From contig CM066291.1 of NCBI GenBank assembly GCA_033816765.1, positions 682,001 to 746,000 of the forward strand: a stretch of 64,000 nucleotides of DNA, read 5' to 3'. Positions 1 to 11,185 of the stretch are shown here, one piece after another (the first letter of the stretch is position 1; each line of letters opens with the position of its first letter). The position numbers and the translations under genes are program-made. The DNA comes from Nothopassalora personata (taxonomy: Eukaryota; Ascomycota; Dothideomycetes; Mycosphaerellales; Mycosphaerellaceae). Under the pieces are notes generated by a model, which made no database searches, had not been told where the DNA came from, and saw only the letters and a program-made list of their open reading frames with translations.

Positions 1-380
1 TTGAAAAGGGTGTAGCTCCTGAACATTCCGGTGGGGTCTTGTCGTCCCATACCTTCAAGGTATTCCTTAAGGTAAGGTTTGATCCAGTTCTGCGCACTTC
101 CGCGAAGGTACGTGATGGCGAAAATAGTTCTTTTATCGGCATCGACTGGGTTGAACATGAGGTACATATCCATCTGACTGATCCAGTCGTCGAACTTGGC
201 TCTATCTCCATAGAAGAGGTCTGGCTTAGCAGCCTTAACGTCATTCTTCCTTGGAATAGGCTCGTCATCGTCGTCAGACTCATCGTTCCTCGTAGCGGTC
301 TGTTGTGGTGGCGCACGGCGGATGCTTCCTGCTTCGCTGGGGGCGGGTGTTCCCCTACCAGCTGCTTGAGTAGCGCTCAT
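1..380 (-). CDS. Gag N-terminus of Ty3/gypsy element 1 (partial)
   Basis: Reads leftward off the window edge from an ATG at 380 with no stop. It is closely similar to the Gag start of the intact element at 51-58 kb, sharing the MSATQAAGRG start, an acidic DDDDEP stretch and a segment ending near FYGDRAKFDDW. Gag is the capsid protein of a Ty3/gypsy retrotransposon and packages element RNA. The frame is open and lacks the TpA-rich RIP pattern of the adjoining element A, so this copy is young. It is truncated by the window edge, not visibly broken. Confidence 0.85.
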   Translation of the reverse strand, partial: MSATQAAGRGTPAPSEAGSIRRAPPQQTATRNDESDDDDEPIPRKNDVKAAKPDLFYGDRAKFDDWISQMDMYLMFNPVDADKRTIFAITYLRGSAQNWIKPYLKEYLEGMGRQDPTGMFRSYTLF

Positions 381-397
381 CCTGAGGGCGTTCAAAG

Positions 398-779
398 TGT
401 TATTGTCTCGTTCCAGGGCTAGTCTCAAAGAGAGATAAGTCAAGTCACGTGGCGGGATTATTCTTTGGAGAGGCTGAAGCAAGCTGAGCGAAGATGAATA
501 ATTGGAATAAGAGTTGTATTCCAATCAGTGAGATAGTAACATGAGTTGAACGCATTAGAACCATAAGGGTTTCTAGCGTTCCTAAATACAAAGGAGATTC
601 GTAGATCTCGGTGATCAGTCTGATCAGTCTGAGCATGAGCAGTCTGATCAGTCTGAGCATGAGCAGTCTGATCGCTCCAAGTCTGAGCGCTCAGGCAGGA
701 TGAGTCACGTGTTCGTCTTTGAGTCACGTGTTCGTCTTGTCATTATGATTCCAGGGTCCATGGGAATCATTCCGTAACA
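398..779 (-). repeat. 5' LTR of element 1
   Basis: Starts TGTTATTGTC and ends CCGTAACA. It aligns over much of its length with the 378-bp LTRs of the element at 51206-58083, but its outer half diverges and carries tandem repeats. In element orientation (minus) this is the 5' LTR, followed by the Gag start. Element 1 is inserted into the LTR of element A; the 5 bases after it (780-784, CTTAT) are the expected right copy of the target duplication. The left copy is outside the window. Confidence 0.85.
622..669. repeat. 24-bp tandem repeat in LTR
   Basis: Two adjacent perfect copies of a 24-bp unit (622-645 and 646-669) beginning GATCAGTCTGAGC, flanked by partial units. A second tandem pair of 18-bp units, each holding TCACGTG, lies at 702-719 and 721-738. 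Both sit in the upstream half of the LTR, where promoter control sequences are expected. The copy at 51-58 kb lacks them. Confidence 0.8.
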
Positions 780-938
780 CTTATATATAACATACGGTCG
801 CGACCGGCTACTAAGCCGTACGTAACACGTATAAGTACACCTTGCGACGCGCGATGCGTCTTAAACAAAAGGCAAGAATTAGTTCATCTACGACTAGCAG
901 GTCGTAGGCGTGCTATACATTACGACATCCCCTTAATA
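780..938 (+). repeat. 5' LTR remnant of element A
   Basis: Matches the right part of the 3' LTR at 7258-7453, including the palindrome CGGTCGCGACCG and the terminal CATCCCCTTAATA (originally ending CA). The left part of this LTR lies beyond element 1, outside the window. Confidence 0.8.
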
Positions 939-941
939 GTT

Positions 942-950
942 CTAATTCTT
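942..950 (+). other. Candidate self-priming primer-binding site of A
   Basis: CTAATTCTT lies three bases inside the 5' LTR end and is the exact reverse complement of AAGAATTAG at 874-882 in the LTR. No tRNA-like TGG start is present. Tf1/sushi-type chromoviruses prime from the 5' end of their own RNA annealed at this position. Element B keeps the pairing with different bases (see findings). Confidence 0.55.
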
Positions 951-1074
951 CTCTTCGTTGCAATCCATACACGCTATAGAGTCCGAACGCGACGATAGCA
1001 GCGCTACGCCTACGGCTCCCCTAAGCCCTAGGGCCTAGTAATAAGCGAGGCGTGCAGCCTTAGTCGTAAGGAGG

Positions 1075-2110
1075 GATGCCCTTCGGGCAGAGGTTAAGGA
1101 GAAGGAGATATAGAGGGAGATTGAACAGTTAGAGATCTTGCGGGACGTAAGCGTGCCGCCGGCGGACCCTTAGGGCGAATCCGGCGGAGAACTATCCCCT
1201 ACTCCCCCTCCCCCTCCTCTATCTATAGTAACTAACGATAATATCGTAGCTTAAGGCGCGGTTGCATCGTATGCGATACGTTTGCGTCTTAAAGAACCTA
1301 CGCCTTTTAGAGGGGACTCGATTAAGAAAGCACGGGTATTCCTAAGGGAGCTCTCTCTTATCTTTACCCTCTTAGGCGGCACGTATGCGACGAACGAGTT
1401 AAAGGTCCTATATAGGGTTATATACCTAAGCGGAGAGGCAAGTAAGCGATAGCACGCTAACTATAGCGTCCTTAACCTTAAAGGGTATATATACTAGGAC
1501 TTTAAGGAGTTCTATCGAGACGTATACGGTGATCCTATAAACCGCGTACTTAACGTAATGTTAGAGTATAAGGCGGTGAAATAGAAGGATAACTAGACAG
1601 TGCGTCAGTTTGCGACTAAGCTAGATGTTATAGAGGATTAGTTAGGGGACTATACGGAGGCGCAACGCGTGCGACATATGCTCGCTAAGCTTACGCCTAG
1701 CCTAGGGTCCGTAATCGTTAAGTTTTATAACATCCTAACAACTAGAGAGAAACTAGTGATCCTAGCTTCGCGTATTAAAAGCACGGAGCGTAGTAGCGGA
1801 GGGCACGACCGCGGGTAGCATAGTCGCCGTAGGCGAGAGACTAAGGGCGACTAAGGGCGAAGCAATCGTAGCTCGAAGTAGTAGAAGCATAGTTAGGCGT
1901 CGCGTAACCCGGGTGCGAGTTACTAGCGGGACGCCGGCGGATCGTCTATAACCTTCGATAGGACTAAAGCGGAGTGCTATAGATGCTATAAGAAGGGTTA
2001 CATTAAGACGGATTGCCCGAATAGGCACCTATGGAAGGACCGTAGCGCGTAAGCGGTTCGTAGGGTAGACGCTACGAAGGCTCTAACTAAGAAGGGCAGC
2101 GACTAGGGAA
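1075..2110 (+). pseudogene. Gag pseudogene of element A
   Basis: A plus-strand frame can be followed through a retroviral Gag-like helical region (around 1310-1780) into a zinc-knuckle remnant near 1975-2022, reading C-x2-C-x4-[Y]-x4-C. The histidine codon CAC has become TAC, as RIP predicts. The frame is interrupted by TAG codons. Gag would have packaged element RNA. Exact ends are uncertain. Confidence 0.65.
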
Positions 2111-2149
2111 AAGGTAGAGGACTAGAAGTAGGTCGCTCCTAAGTCCGAG

Positions 2150-5100
2150 TTTTCCTAAAGTCGACCCCTTAAGGCGAGTAGATATGTGTCTATCGCAGCG
2201 ACTAGGGAAAAGGTAGAGGACTATAAGTAGGTCGCTCCTAAGTCCGAGTTTTCCTAAAGTCGACCCTTTAAGGCGAGTAGATGCGTGTCTAGCGCGTTAC
2301 TTACGAGGCGCAGTCGAGACTCGTAAGGGCTTTCGCGAGGCTACGTTTCTCCTAGATAACTATACGGATCTTAGCCTAGTGTCGTATAAGTATGTACTCC
2401 GACATTAAATGCAACCTATTAATAGGGTAAGGCTACCGAAGTTAGAGTCGTATGCGCATAACCTAGGGTATTACTACGGCGCCTTTGCGGTTCGGCTACG
2501 ACTCGCTAATAACGCGGGAGTAGAGCGCGTAAGTAACGCCATCTACTACGCGGTGCCTATAGGTAGGCTATTAGTGATTTTAGGTAGACCCTAGCGGCAT
2601 CGTAATCGGATAGTAAAGGCCGATAAGGATAACTAGTAGTACTACGGTATAGAGACGCCTACGGTTTAGTAGCGTAACGCACGCGAGTTCCTTAAGGATC
2701 TCGTGGGCTTAAAGTAGGTTTATGCGATAAGTGTTCGGGCTATTACTATAGTAGTACCTAAAGGAGAGGGCCCCTCGTAGCCTAAAGAATTTACAGACTT
2801 CCGAGATGTATACGCACCTAATAAGTAGGCGAAGCGCAAGATGCCCGACGGGGTTAAGCATGCGATTAATCTCGTTAAAGGAAAGAAACCCCCTTTTAAG
2901 CCGCTATACTACTAGTCCTTAACTAAGCTAGAGGCCTGAAAGGAGTACCTTACGTAAGTAATGGAGAAGGGGTGGATTAGGCGGTCCGTAAGCGAGGCAG
3001 GTGCGCCTATCTTGTTCGTACTAAAGAAAGACGGTACCCTTAGGCTCTATATAGACTATAGAGGCTTAAATAAGATTATAGTAAAGAACCGATACCCCCT
3101 ACCCCTAATTAGCGAGACGCTAGATAGGCTATTAGGTTCTAGGTTCTTTACTATAATCGATTTAAAGGACGCCTACTATCGTATCCCTATTAAGCGAGGC
3201 GATAAGTGGAAGATAGCGTTTCGTACGCGATACGGATACTACGAGTACCTAGTAATGCCCTTCGGGTTAACTAACGCACTAGTAACCTTTTAAGGGTATA
3301 TTAATAAGGCGATAACCGGCTTAGTTAATAACATTTACGTAGTCTACCTAGATAATATCCTCATCTATAGCGAGACGCGTAAGGCACACGTACGAGCCGT
3401 ACGCGAAGTGCTTACGAGGCTACGGAAGTTTACTCTATTCGTAAATCCTAAGAAGTGCTACTTCTTTTAGGAGAGTATAGAGTTCCTTAGGTTTATCGTA
3501 AGCGCCGTAGGCGTGTCGATAGATAGGAGTAGGGTAGCCGCTATCGAGGAATGGCCTACACGTACGACCTTTTATAAGGTCTAGTCCTTCCTTAGGTTTT
3601 GTAACTTCTACCGGCGTTTTATAGAAGGATACTTAAGGGTCTATAAGCCCCTAACGGACCTACTAAAGGGATCTAAGGACGGTAAGAAGTAGGGCCCTCT
3701 TACGTAGACCTTAAGCGAAGAGTAGGCGTTTCGATAGCTTAAGGCCGGATTCTTAGGTGTACTAATGCTTAGGCACTTTGATTCTACGCTACGCACGCGA
3801 GTCGAAACCGACGCGTTAGGTTTCGCGATCGTAGGTATTATATCCTAATTGTTTAGTACTAAGTAGTATCCTATCGCGTTCTATTTACGTAAGATAATAC
3901 TAGCCGAGTGTAACTACGAGACGCACGATTAGGAGCTACTTATAGTAGTTAAGGCTTTTAAGCATTAGAGGCTATACTTAGAGGGCGCTACGTATACGGT
4001 ACGAGTACTAGTCGACTACGCTAACCTATAGGGCTTTATAACAGTAAAGTAGCTAAATGGGCGGTAAGCTCGATAGGCTACGTTCCTATAGTCTTTTAAT
4101 TTTATAGTAGAGCATCGGCCGGGTAAGACTAACCTAGCCGACGCGCCTTCGAGACGTAGTAACTACGTAGCTATAACGTAATAAACTTCGAACTTGCTAC
4201 CTACCTTATAAAGTAAGCTATCTTTCTAGAAGGAGTCTCTAGAAGGGATAAGCAAGCCGACGGTAAAGCGCGTGCTTACTACCTACGAGGCGATGTAGGG
4301 CGACATAGGCGCGGCAATAGTAGTACGGAGAGGTAACCTTCCCTATTAAGACAAGCCGTCGTTACTAGTAGTAGTATGCGCTACAGTAATATAGGGTTAA
4401 GCTTATAGCTCGACGGGTAAGTTAATCCTACTCTTAATAAAGATCGCGTAGTAGTAAGACGACTAGTATATCGTATACTTAGCGTAGGCGCTAAGCGCGA
4501 GGGACGCTAAGGGATAGTATATAAAGGATAACCTTATATACTACGGAGACGCGATCGTAGTACCTAGGGATTACGTAATTAGGTCGCATCTAATTCGTAT
4601 GTACTATAACGACGTCCTCGCGGGTTACTTTAGAAGGACTAAGACTAAAGAGCTATTACGACGTAATTATTAGTAGGACTTACTTAGTACGGACGTGAAG
4701 TAATACGTCTAAGCCTATAGAACCTACTAGGGTTCGAAGGCTAAACGCTATCGACCCTATAGTAGGCTATAACCGCTTCCTAGACCGGAGCGGCCGTAGT
4801 AGGAAATCACTATAGATTTTATTACGGACCTACCTCTAAGTACGCGAGCCGGTTACGTATATAATGCGATCCTAGTAATAGTCGATCGCTACTTAAAAAT
4901 GAGCTTATACATTCCGACGACGAAGACTTATATAGCCGTAGAGCTTACGAGGCTCCTACGAGACAAAGTCGTGCGATACTATAGTGTCCCGTTAGGCATA
5001 GTAAGCGACCGAGGTCCGGTCTTTACTAGTTAGTTTTAGAGTAACTTCTACTTCGAGGCGCGTATAAAGCGTAAGCTATCTACGGCCTTTTACCCTTAGA

Positions 5101-5864
5101 CTAACGGCTAAACTAAGAGGGTAAACTAAACCCTCGAACAATATCTTCGTTATTACTATAGTAACAATTAAACTAAGTAGGCTAAGTAGCTTATAGTTAC
5201 TAAATTCGTAGCTAATAATAGCATCTACCTAATACTATAGATAAGTCCGTTCGAGATAGCGTACGGTTAGCGACCTAAGATTGCCTCTATACTAACTAGA
5301 TCTCGAGACGAGACCTAGGGGGGGGAAGTACTAGTAGCGGTAATAGCTACGAGTCGTATACAAAAACTACGCGCTACACTCGAGGAGCGATAGAAGGCTA
5401 TAGTAGAAAGCTAGGCTCGCTACTATAATAAGACCTACTAAGCTAAGACCTACCGCGTAGGTAACTTAGTCCTATTATTAACGAAGAACCTTAAGTTAGC
5501 AGTGCTAAAGAAGAAGATAGGGCCGAAGTTCATCGGCCTATACCGCATTACGGACGCTATCGGTTCGTAGGCGTACCGCCTAGCGCTACTAGCTGACTTA
5601 AGGCTCTATAACGTCTTCTATATCTCTCTCCTCGAGCCGTATATCGGTAGCGATGAGGATGGACCCGTACCCCCTCTAGCTAATAAGGACGGAGAGTATA
5701 AGGTAGAGGTAGTACTAGATAGGCGTAAGCGTAAGGGTAAGCTGTAGTATCTAGTCTAGTAGAAGGACTAGCTAGAGGAGTATAATAGCTAGGAACCGGC
5801 GGAGGGCCTCGCGAATACGGATCGCATAGTAGCCGACTATAAGGCGTTAAGGAGAAGTAAATAA
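2150..5864 (+). pseudogene. Pol pseudogene of element A (RT-RH-IN-chromodomain)
   Basis: Reverse transcriptase is clear at about 2961-3400: an uninterrupted 110-codon stretch carries [29 protein letters not shown] and MPFGLTN. RNase H and integrase blocks follow, with an integrase-like HPQTDG counterpart (FYP-TNG) near 5090. The C-terminus just before the stop at 5862-5864 reads as a chromodomain (YLVQWK and NSWEP when TAG is read as W/Q), which in chromoviruses targets integration to chromatin. Many TAG stops make the copy dead. It converges with the opposite-strand gene ending at 5999. Confidence 0.75.
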
Positions 5865-5998
5865 GACTAGCACTAGAGCATAAACAAAACTTTTCTTAAC
5901 TATAAACAAAACAAAAGCTAAAGAGTAGCGCGCCTACTAGGGGCTACGTAGAGTAGTAGTAGGCAAGGAGCCCGCGAGTAGCGTGTAAGGCAAGCGCC

Positions 5999-6956
5999 TC
6001 AGTTATCGTCGCGTAGTAACTTAGGTAGGAATGCCTAGTTAGTAGCGGTAGTATTAATGTTCTACGCCTATAGGAACTAGGACTACGGTTAGTAGGGTAC
6101 ACGTATATAAGGAACATACGACTTACGGCGCGGCCGAGTTCGAATAGCCTATTAAGGGCGCGGTTCTACTCCTACTAGAGCGCGAGGGCTACGGCGGCGG
6201 GGGCGGCGGTAGTAGTAGCGGCGGCGGTAGTAGTAGCGGCGGCGGGGGCACGTATATAGGTTTCCCCGGTACGCTTATGCTTATAGGCATTAAACTGCCT
6301 AATGGCCTATAGAAAGGGTTAGCCGAAGCATAGGAGACGTACTAGAGCCCCCCCCGCGAGTAGTAGTCGACTCGTAGGAGCAAAGTAGCGACTTACCTCC
6401 GTAATGTCGTTACCTAGCTAGGCACATAGGCGGATCTACTCTACTAGCTCCTACTACTAGAGGTCTATAGGCGCCTAGCCTATTATAGCCGTAAGGAAGT
6501 CGCGCTAGGAGCGCGCGGCGCGTAGGCGGCTTACTAGCGAGGCGATAGCGTAGCTAGTATTAGGTACGCACTTGTGTCTATTACGCCTATAGCGGCCGTA
6601 CTTCCTTAGGAGCTCGCCGGTAGTAACACTATTACAGTTATCGGCTTCGTCTAGTAAGTAGTTAGTATACGAATTGTAGGCGGCGCGCGTAGAGACTTAC
6701 CCTTAACGAAGTATAGGAGGCACCGTATATATATATTAATCCTCTACGAGAGCTTAGTAGCGGGCGAGGGCGTTAGTAGCTACGAGGGGGATACTAGTCG
6801 CTTACGACTACTAGGCGTTCTAGGTGCGTCGCGTACTAGAGCCGCCTAGCGGCGCTCGTCTTCTAAGGTGCTAGTAGTAGTAGTACTGTCGCTACTAATG
6901 CTACGGAAGGAGACGGAGCGGCTAGAGAATAAAGGCGAGGAGGGCCCGTTAGATAT
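5999..6956 (-). pseudogene. Antisense Zn2Cys6-like gene of A, RIP-damaged, 3 introns
   Basis: Opposite-strand gene between Pol and the 3' LTR. It matches the D copy (37309-38246) exon for exon. Intron 1 keeps its GTAAGT donor (6695-6700 on the forward strand) and a CTAAC branch site; introns 2 and 3 also keep GTAAGT donors, CTAAC branches and TATAG acceptors. The start codon has mutated from ATG to ATA (6956-6954) and several Gln codons are TAG. The C-terminal exon ends in TGA at 6001-5999. Encodes a six-cysteine cluster plus a basic/helical region; some cysteine codons are TAT/TAC here. Function unknown; DNA binding is inferred from the cluster. Confidence 0.7.
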
Positions 6957-7257
6957 AATAATAATGATGCTAGCGAGGCGCTTACGGTACGGGTGCGGTA
7001 CGGGTACGTAGTAGTAGTGTAACGAAGGTAGTACGCTAGGGAACGTGCTAGGAGAATAGGGCTAGGTTAGGCTAGAGTTTTATGCCCCTAACTAGCTACG
7101 TCGGTATAGTAACTAAGCCTTACTTACCTACACCTATATAACGACACGTACGTGACCCGTATGTAGGCCGTATAGTAACTATAATTCTAGAAGTACGTAG
7201 GAACCTCTACGTAGCAACTAGCGAGCTAAGGACAGCTCGCACGGGAGGGGAGGCAAT

Positions 7258-7453
7258 TATAAGGGGCAGCCTAGTAGCTAACCCTTATATGTAGCCTTAT
7301 ATGTAATATACGGTCGCGACCGGCTACTAAGCCGTACGTAACACGCATACGTACACCTTACGACGCGCGATACGTCTTAAACAAAAGGTAAGAATTAGTT
7401 TATCTACGACTAGTAGGTCGTAGGCGTACTATACATTACAACATCCCTTAATA
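7258..7453 (+). repeat. 3' LTR of element A
   Basis: 196 bp from TATAAGGGGC to CCCTTAATA; both ends are RIP-altered TG...CA. Preceded by a purine run (GGGAGGGGAGGCAA, about 7243-7256), the expected polypurine tract for plus-strand priming. Contains the palindrome CGGTCGCGACCG and the primer-complement segment also seen in the 5' LTR. Confidence 0.8.
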
Positions 7454-9072
7454 ATAGAAGTCTTATGTATACCTCTAACTTTAACTGCAATATTAGACGG
7501 CATTATAGATAGTAGAATCTTAGCTACGCCGTCCTTACTAGATTTACGTGCTACCTTAATGCGTCTATACTACTCTTATATATAACCGCCTTTAATAGTA
7601 TAGTACTTACCTTCCTTAATAAGATAGCCTATTAGACTAGTGCCCTTAGACTTCTTATTATTACACTGTTTATCTTCGTAGCGATGCATAAGTAGGAGCT
7701 TCTAATAGTCCTTACGTGTTGTTAGTATCTTGTCGAACGCGTTAATAATAGCTATATTAGCCTTCGTAGTTTACTTCTTATTTAGCTGCTTCGTAGGCTC
7801 CGGTTATAAGGACTCTTCGAATGTCTCTTACGGTAATAGCGGTAGCGACGAACCTAGTATAACAGTAGGTACGTTAGTCCATTTCTTAGTAATATAGAGT
7901 GTTATAACACGCTTTATGTCTTACTATAGTTTAAGGAAGGGTTCTACGTTTACCGTAAAATTAGTAGGCTTAGTAAGCTCGAATTAATTAGTATCTAGCG
8001 TTATGCCGTGCTTCTTAGCCTCTAGTAACGCCTACCTCGATAACATGAAGTATTGCATACCCTTAGAGTCTACGTATGCCTTCGCCTACGCCTCTAACTT
8101 CCTTAGAAGCTTAGTAATAGCTCTAATATCACCTTAGTAGAGGTTACTAATAGGGGGAAGTTCCTTCTTATTAAACACGACTATTAACTTAACACGGACT
8201 AGATCCAGTCGCGGCGTTAATAGAGCTAGCGTTACTAAGGGCCGTAGCGTTACTAATAGCCGTGAAGTAGCGACAGAGGGCGCGGGTGTTGCCGTAATAG
8301 ACTTAGCTCTAGTTAATAAAATATTAGGTTCTTTCGGCGGCGATAGTAGACGCATTTCTTAACCGTTTAACTTACTTTTTATTCGAGCGACATGCTATAA
8401 TTGCGTAGATAATGCCTATGCTTTTCTAGACTTCTTAGGCTTCTAGGTTAATGTGTCCTTAATAGGTAGAGCTAGCCTCTTTTTTGTAGTCGGAGGGGTC
8501 GGTTATTAAGCCTTAATCGATAGCCGCTTACTAAGCTTCAACTTCACTACTAGCTTCGCGCTACTAGCTACGGGTGTCGCGTATGCTTTAGAGCCTAATT
8601 TGGCCGTAGTTTTCACCGGTTCTAATACACCCTACCTAAGCTAAGTCTCTACTAGCGTAGCCATTCTCCTAGTATATATACTGCGCTAATAATCCTTGTC
8701 TAAATCGTTACTTATGTCGTCCTTAATCTAGCGTAACTAGTCGCGTTGCAATGCGTCTTCTATAGGATCGTATAACTAAACAGTAGGCAGTTCTTAATTA
8801 GACTCTAATAGCTCTTCCTCGTACTTAGTCTAGGTCTCCGGAGGTAGCGGTAGTAGTAAGAAATCGCACAACTGTATGTTCGTGAGGCCCTAAGTCTCTG
8901 TAGTGCGCGCAATATAGCTAGGAGGCAACGGTATAGGAGGTGAGGATCGGGTAAGGTCGTATATCTTCGAGGTATGCGCCGGGGGTGTCAGTAGGCTAAA
9001 ATCTAGACCTTTTAGGCTGCTTTTTCTTTCTATGGCCTTAGACAACGTAGAGCAATTAGAATATGTAGTCAT
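7454..9072 (-). pseudogene. RIP-mutated gene of unknown function, cut by element A
   Basis: From an ATG at 9072 a single minus-strand frame can be followed for about 1.6 kb to the edge of element A. It is interrupted almost only by TAG/TAA where Gln or Trp fits. The protein starts MTTYSNCSTLSKAIERK, has a Ser/Thr/Pro and Lys-rich middle and a longer helical C-terminal part. I do not recognise the family. RIP acts on duplicated DNA, so this gene probably has or had other copies and may belong to a mobile element. The unmutated host sequence starts almost exactly at the ATG, giving a sharp composition boundary near 9080. The 3' end is missing because of A. Confidence 0.55.
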
Positions 9073-9079
9073 TTGTGTG

Positions 9080-9735
9080 TGTAGAGGTCGTTAATATGGT
9101 GCGCTATGTGTAGGAAGTTTCTATGTGATTACGCTGAGGGTACTGGGTTACCCCACATTGAAGAGTCCCGACCCTTTTGTCGGCTTGAATAACGCATATC
9201 AGGTACAAGCTTTTCTCGGCGGTGCTTGATCCGATCGGGACCGCGGGATCATTTCACTCGCCCCATCTTCCAACTCGTTGAGCTGGCGAGACGAGCTCTC
9301 ATCATGCATCGCAAGCGCCGCATCAGAAACCATACAGACGTGACGAATGGACACATGACGCGTATGGAACGCAACCTGGTGTTTCGTCTAGTCTACGTCT
9401 TGGGCGTGTGAGCCTTCGAAGCAGCAGCACGTTATCACCCTCAGATAAGGTGTGGATGCCTTATCTGCAACAAGGCGCCGCATGATAGCCTGCGTTGGTT
9501 GACTGCAGCTGCAGGCACAAGGCATGATTAGTGCTCGCTGCCAGATACCTAGCCGGAAGCTGACTCGCGAGCCAGCTCTGAAGCAAGACTGATCGCCCTG
9601 TGACGTGCCATAGTATGGGACATGATGTAGCAGCCGTGCTCCCGTCGAGCGATGGCTTGAAGCATATATGACCACGCGGTAGCCAAGGGAAAGTGACCTT
9701 CTCCTCCCAAAGGCTCCTCGATCATATACTGCAAT
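9080..9735. other. Intergenic, no gene recognised
   Basis: Unmutated host-like sequence upstream of the protease gene. The short open frames on both strands show no recognisable domain. No convincing signal-peptide exon for the downstream protease could be found, although one would be expected here. Confidence 0.5.
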
Positions 9736-11185
9736 ATGGCTAGCAAATCCAATTTCGTGCGCGGCGCGTTGAAGCGCAACCCAAACCACAAGCGCGACGG
9801 CCTAAGGTCTTATGTGCATGCAATGAACAAGTGGGGCTTTGGGCCTACGATTCAAGGTCCATACTGCAGGGTGAACCAGGTTCATCAGCAAGGTCAACAG
9901 GCTGTGTTCAAGCAGACTGGCAAGAGAATGTGAAGTCAACGATTGTTTCGTAGACGACCACTACTGACAGAATTGCAGTGGCGGAAGAGCACACGTGAAG
10001 GGTCACGTTCTTGCTAAGACTGATTCGTCTGGTCAGACCGGCAATGTTCCTGTAAGGACATCGTAAGCAAGGTGGAGAGTGATGTTCGCTAAACAGGCGT
10101 AGGCTGAAGACATCGAGAACAACGCCGAGTACTTGGCAACGGTTGGCATCGGCACACCAGCGCAGAATCTAGCACTAGACTTTGACACTGGAAGTGCTGA
10201 CCTCTGGGTGTGGTCGACTGAACTTCCCTCCAACGTCAAGAAGCAGTCCGGCGGAACCGCACACACCATCTTCGACTCGTCAAAGAGCTCTACCTTCAAG
10301 AAGTCGTCTGGCTCTACCTGGCAGATCCAGTACGGCGACGGCTCGACCGCCTCCGGTGACGTTGGAACCGACAACGTCAATGCCGGCGGCCTCATCGTCC
10401 AGAACCAAGCCATAGAGCTCGCAAAGACCCTCAGCGCTCAATTTGTGCAAGGTCCTGGTGATGGCCTCCTCGGTCTTGCCTTTGGCAGAATCAACACAGT
10501 CCGTCCAACGCCAGTCAACACCCTGGTCGAGAACATGATTGCCCAAAACGATATCGACAAGCCAAACGAGCTCTTCACTGCATATCTCGGCAGCACCGCC
10601 GTTGGTGGTAGCTCTTCTGGCAACAGCGGCTGTACATCTGACGATTCTACCAGCTTCTACACTTTCGGCTACGTTGATGATCAAGCCACTGATGGCCAGA
10701 CTCCTTGTTACACAGCCGTCGACAACTCGCAGGGCTTCTGGATGTTCGATAGCACTTCGGCTAAGGTTGGTGATCAGACTGTTACCCGAAATGGCAATAC
10801 TGCGATCGCGGACACTGGCACAACTCTCGCCCTGGTCGGTGATGATGTCTGTAGGGCAGTCTATGGTGCTATTCCGGGTGCTAAGGAGAATACTCAGCAA
10901 CAGGGCTGGGTCTTCCCGACTAGCACGGATCTTTCGACCTTGCCGCAGGTTCAGTTCGCGGTTGGTGATAAGCTCTTCACAATCAACCCGGAAGAGCTTC
11001 CATTCCAGGACCTTGGTGATGGAACGTACTATGGTGGCATTCAGTCCCGTGGTGACCAGGGCTTTGACATCTTTGGTGATGTTTTCTTGCGCTCGGTGTA
11101 TGCCATTTTCGACCAGGGTAACATGCGCTTTGGAGCTACGCAGCGAGCGTCGACTTTGAGCTCCTCGACGACTGCCAAGAAGTAG
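9736..11185 (+). CDS. Pepsin-family (A1) aspartic endopeptidase, three exons
   Basis: Aspergillopepsin/penicillopepsin-like acid protease. Proposed exons are 9736-9929, 9979-10051 and 10103-11185, giving 449 residues. Intron 1 (49 bp) runs GTGAAGT to GCAG with a CTGAC branch; intron 2 (51 bp) runs GTAAGG to GTAG with GCTAAAC. Splicing restores a family-typical propeptide (NPNHKRDG, YVHAMNKWGF, then TGNVPAED, NNAEYLATVGIGTPAQ). Catalytic aspartates lie in DFDTGSADLWVW and IADTGTTLALV; the flap-region YGDGS and the AVDNSQGFWMF block are present. No signal peptide is visible from the ATG at 9736 and the frame closes at 9696 upstream, so the secretion signal is lost or sits in an unrecognised exon. 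Starting at 10133 alone would need TTG and would drop the propeptide. Confidence 0.85.

Larger units (their letters stand above)
780..7453 (+). mobile_element. Ty3/gypsy chromovirus A, RIP-mutated
   Basis: Plus-strand element with a remnant 5' LTR (780-938, its start displaced by element 1), Gag, Pol ending in a chromodomain, an opposite-strand accessory gene and a 3' LTR (7258-7453). Reading frames can be followed for kilobases but are broken mainly by TAG/TAA at expected CAG, CAA or TGG codons, the classic RIP outcome. A is less damaged than B or C. It is related to B, C and D in this window by LTR ends, Pol and the accessory gene. Confidence 0.85.

Noticed and set aside
8134..8355. Separate 73-codon gene on the minus strand
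   Set aside because: It is one unbroken segment of the longer RIP-mutated frame starting at 9072, not an independent gene.
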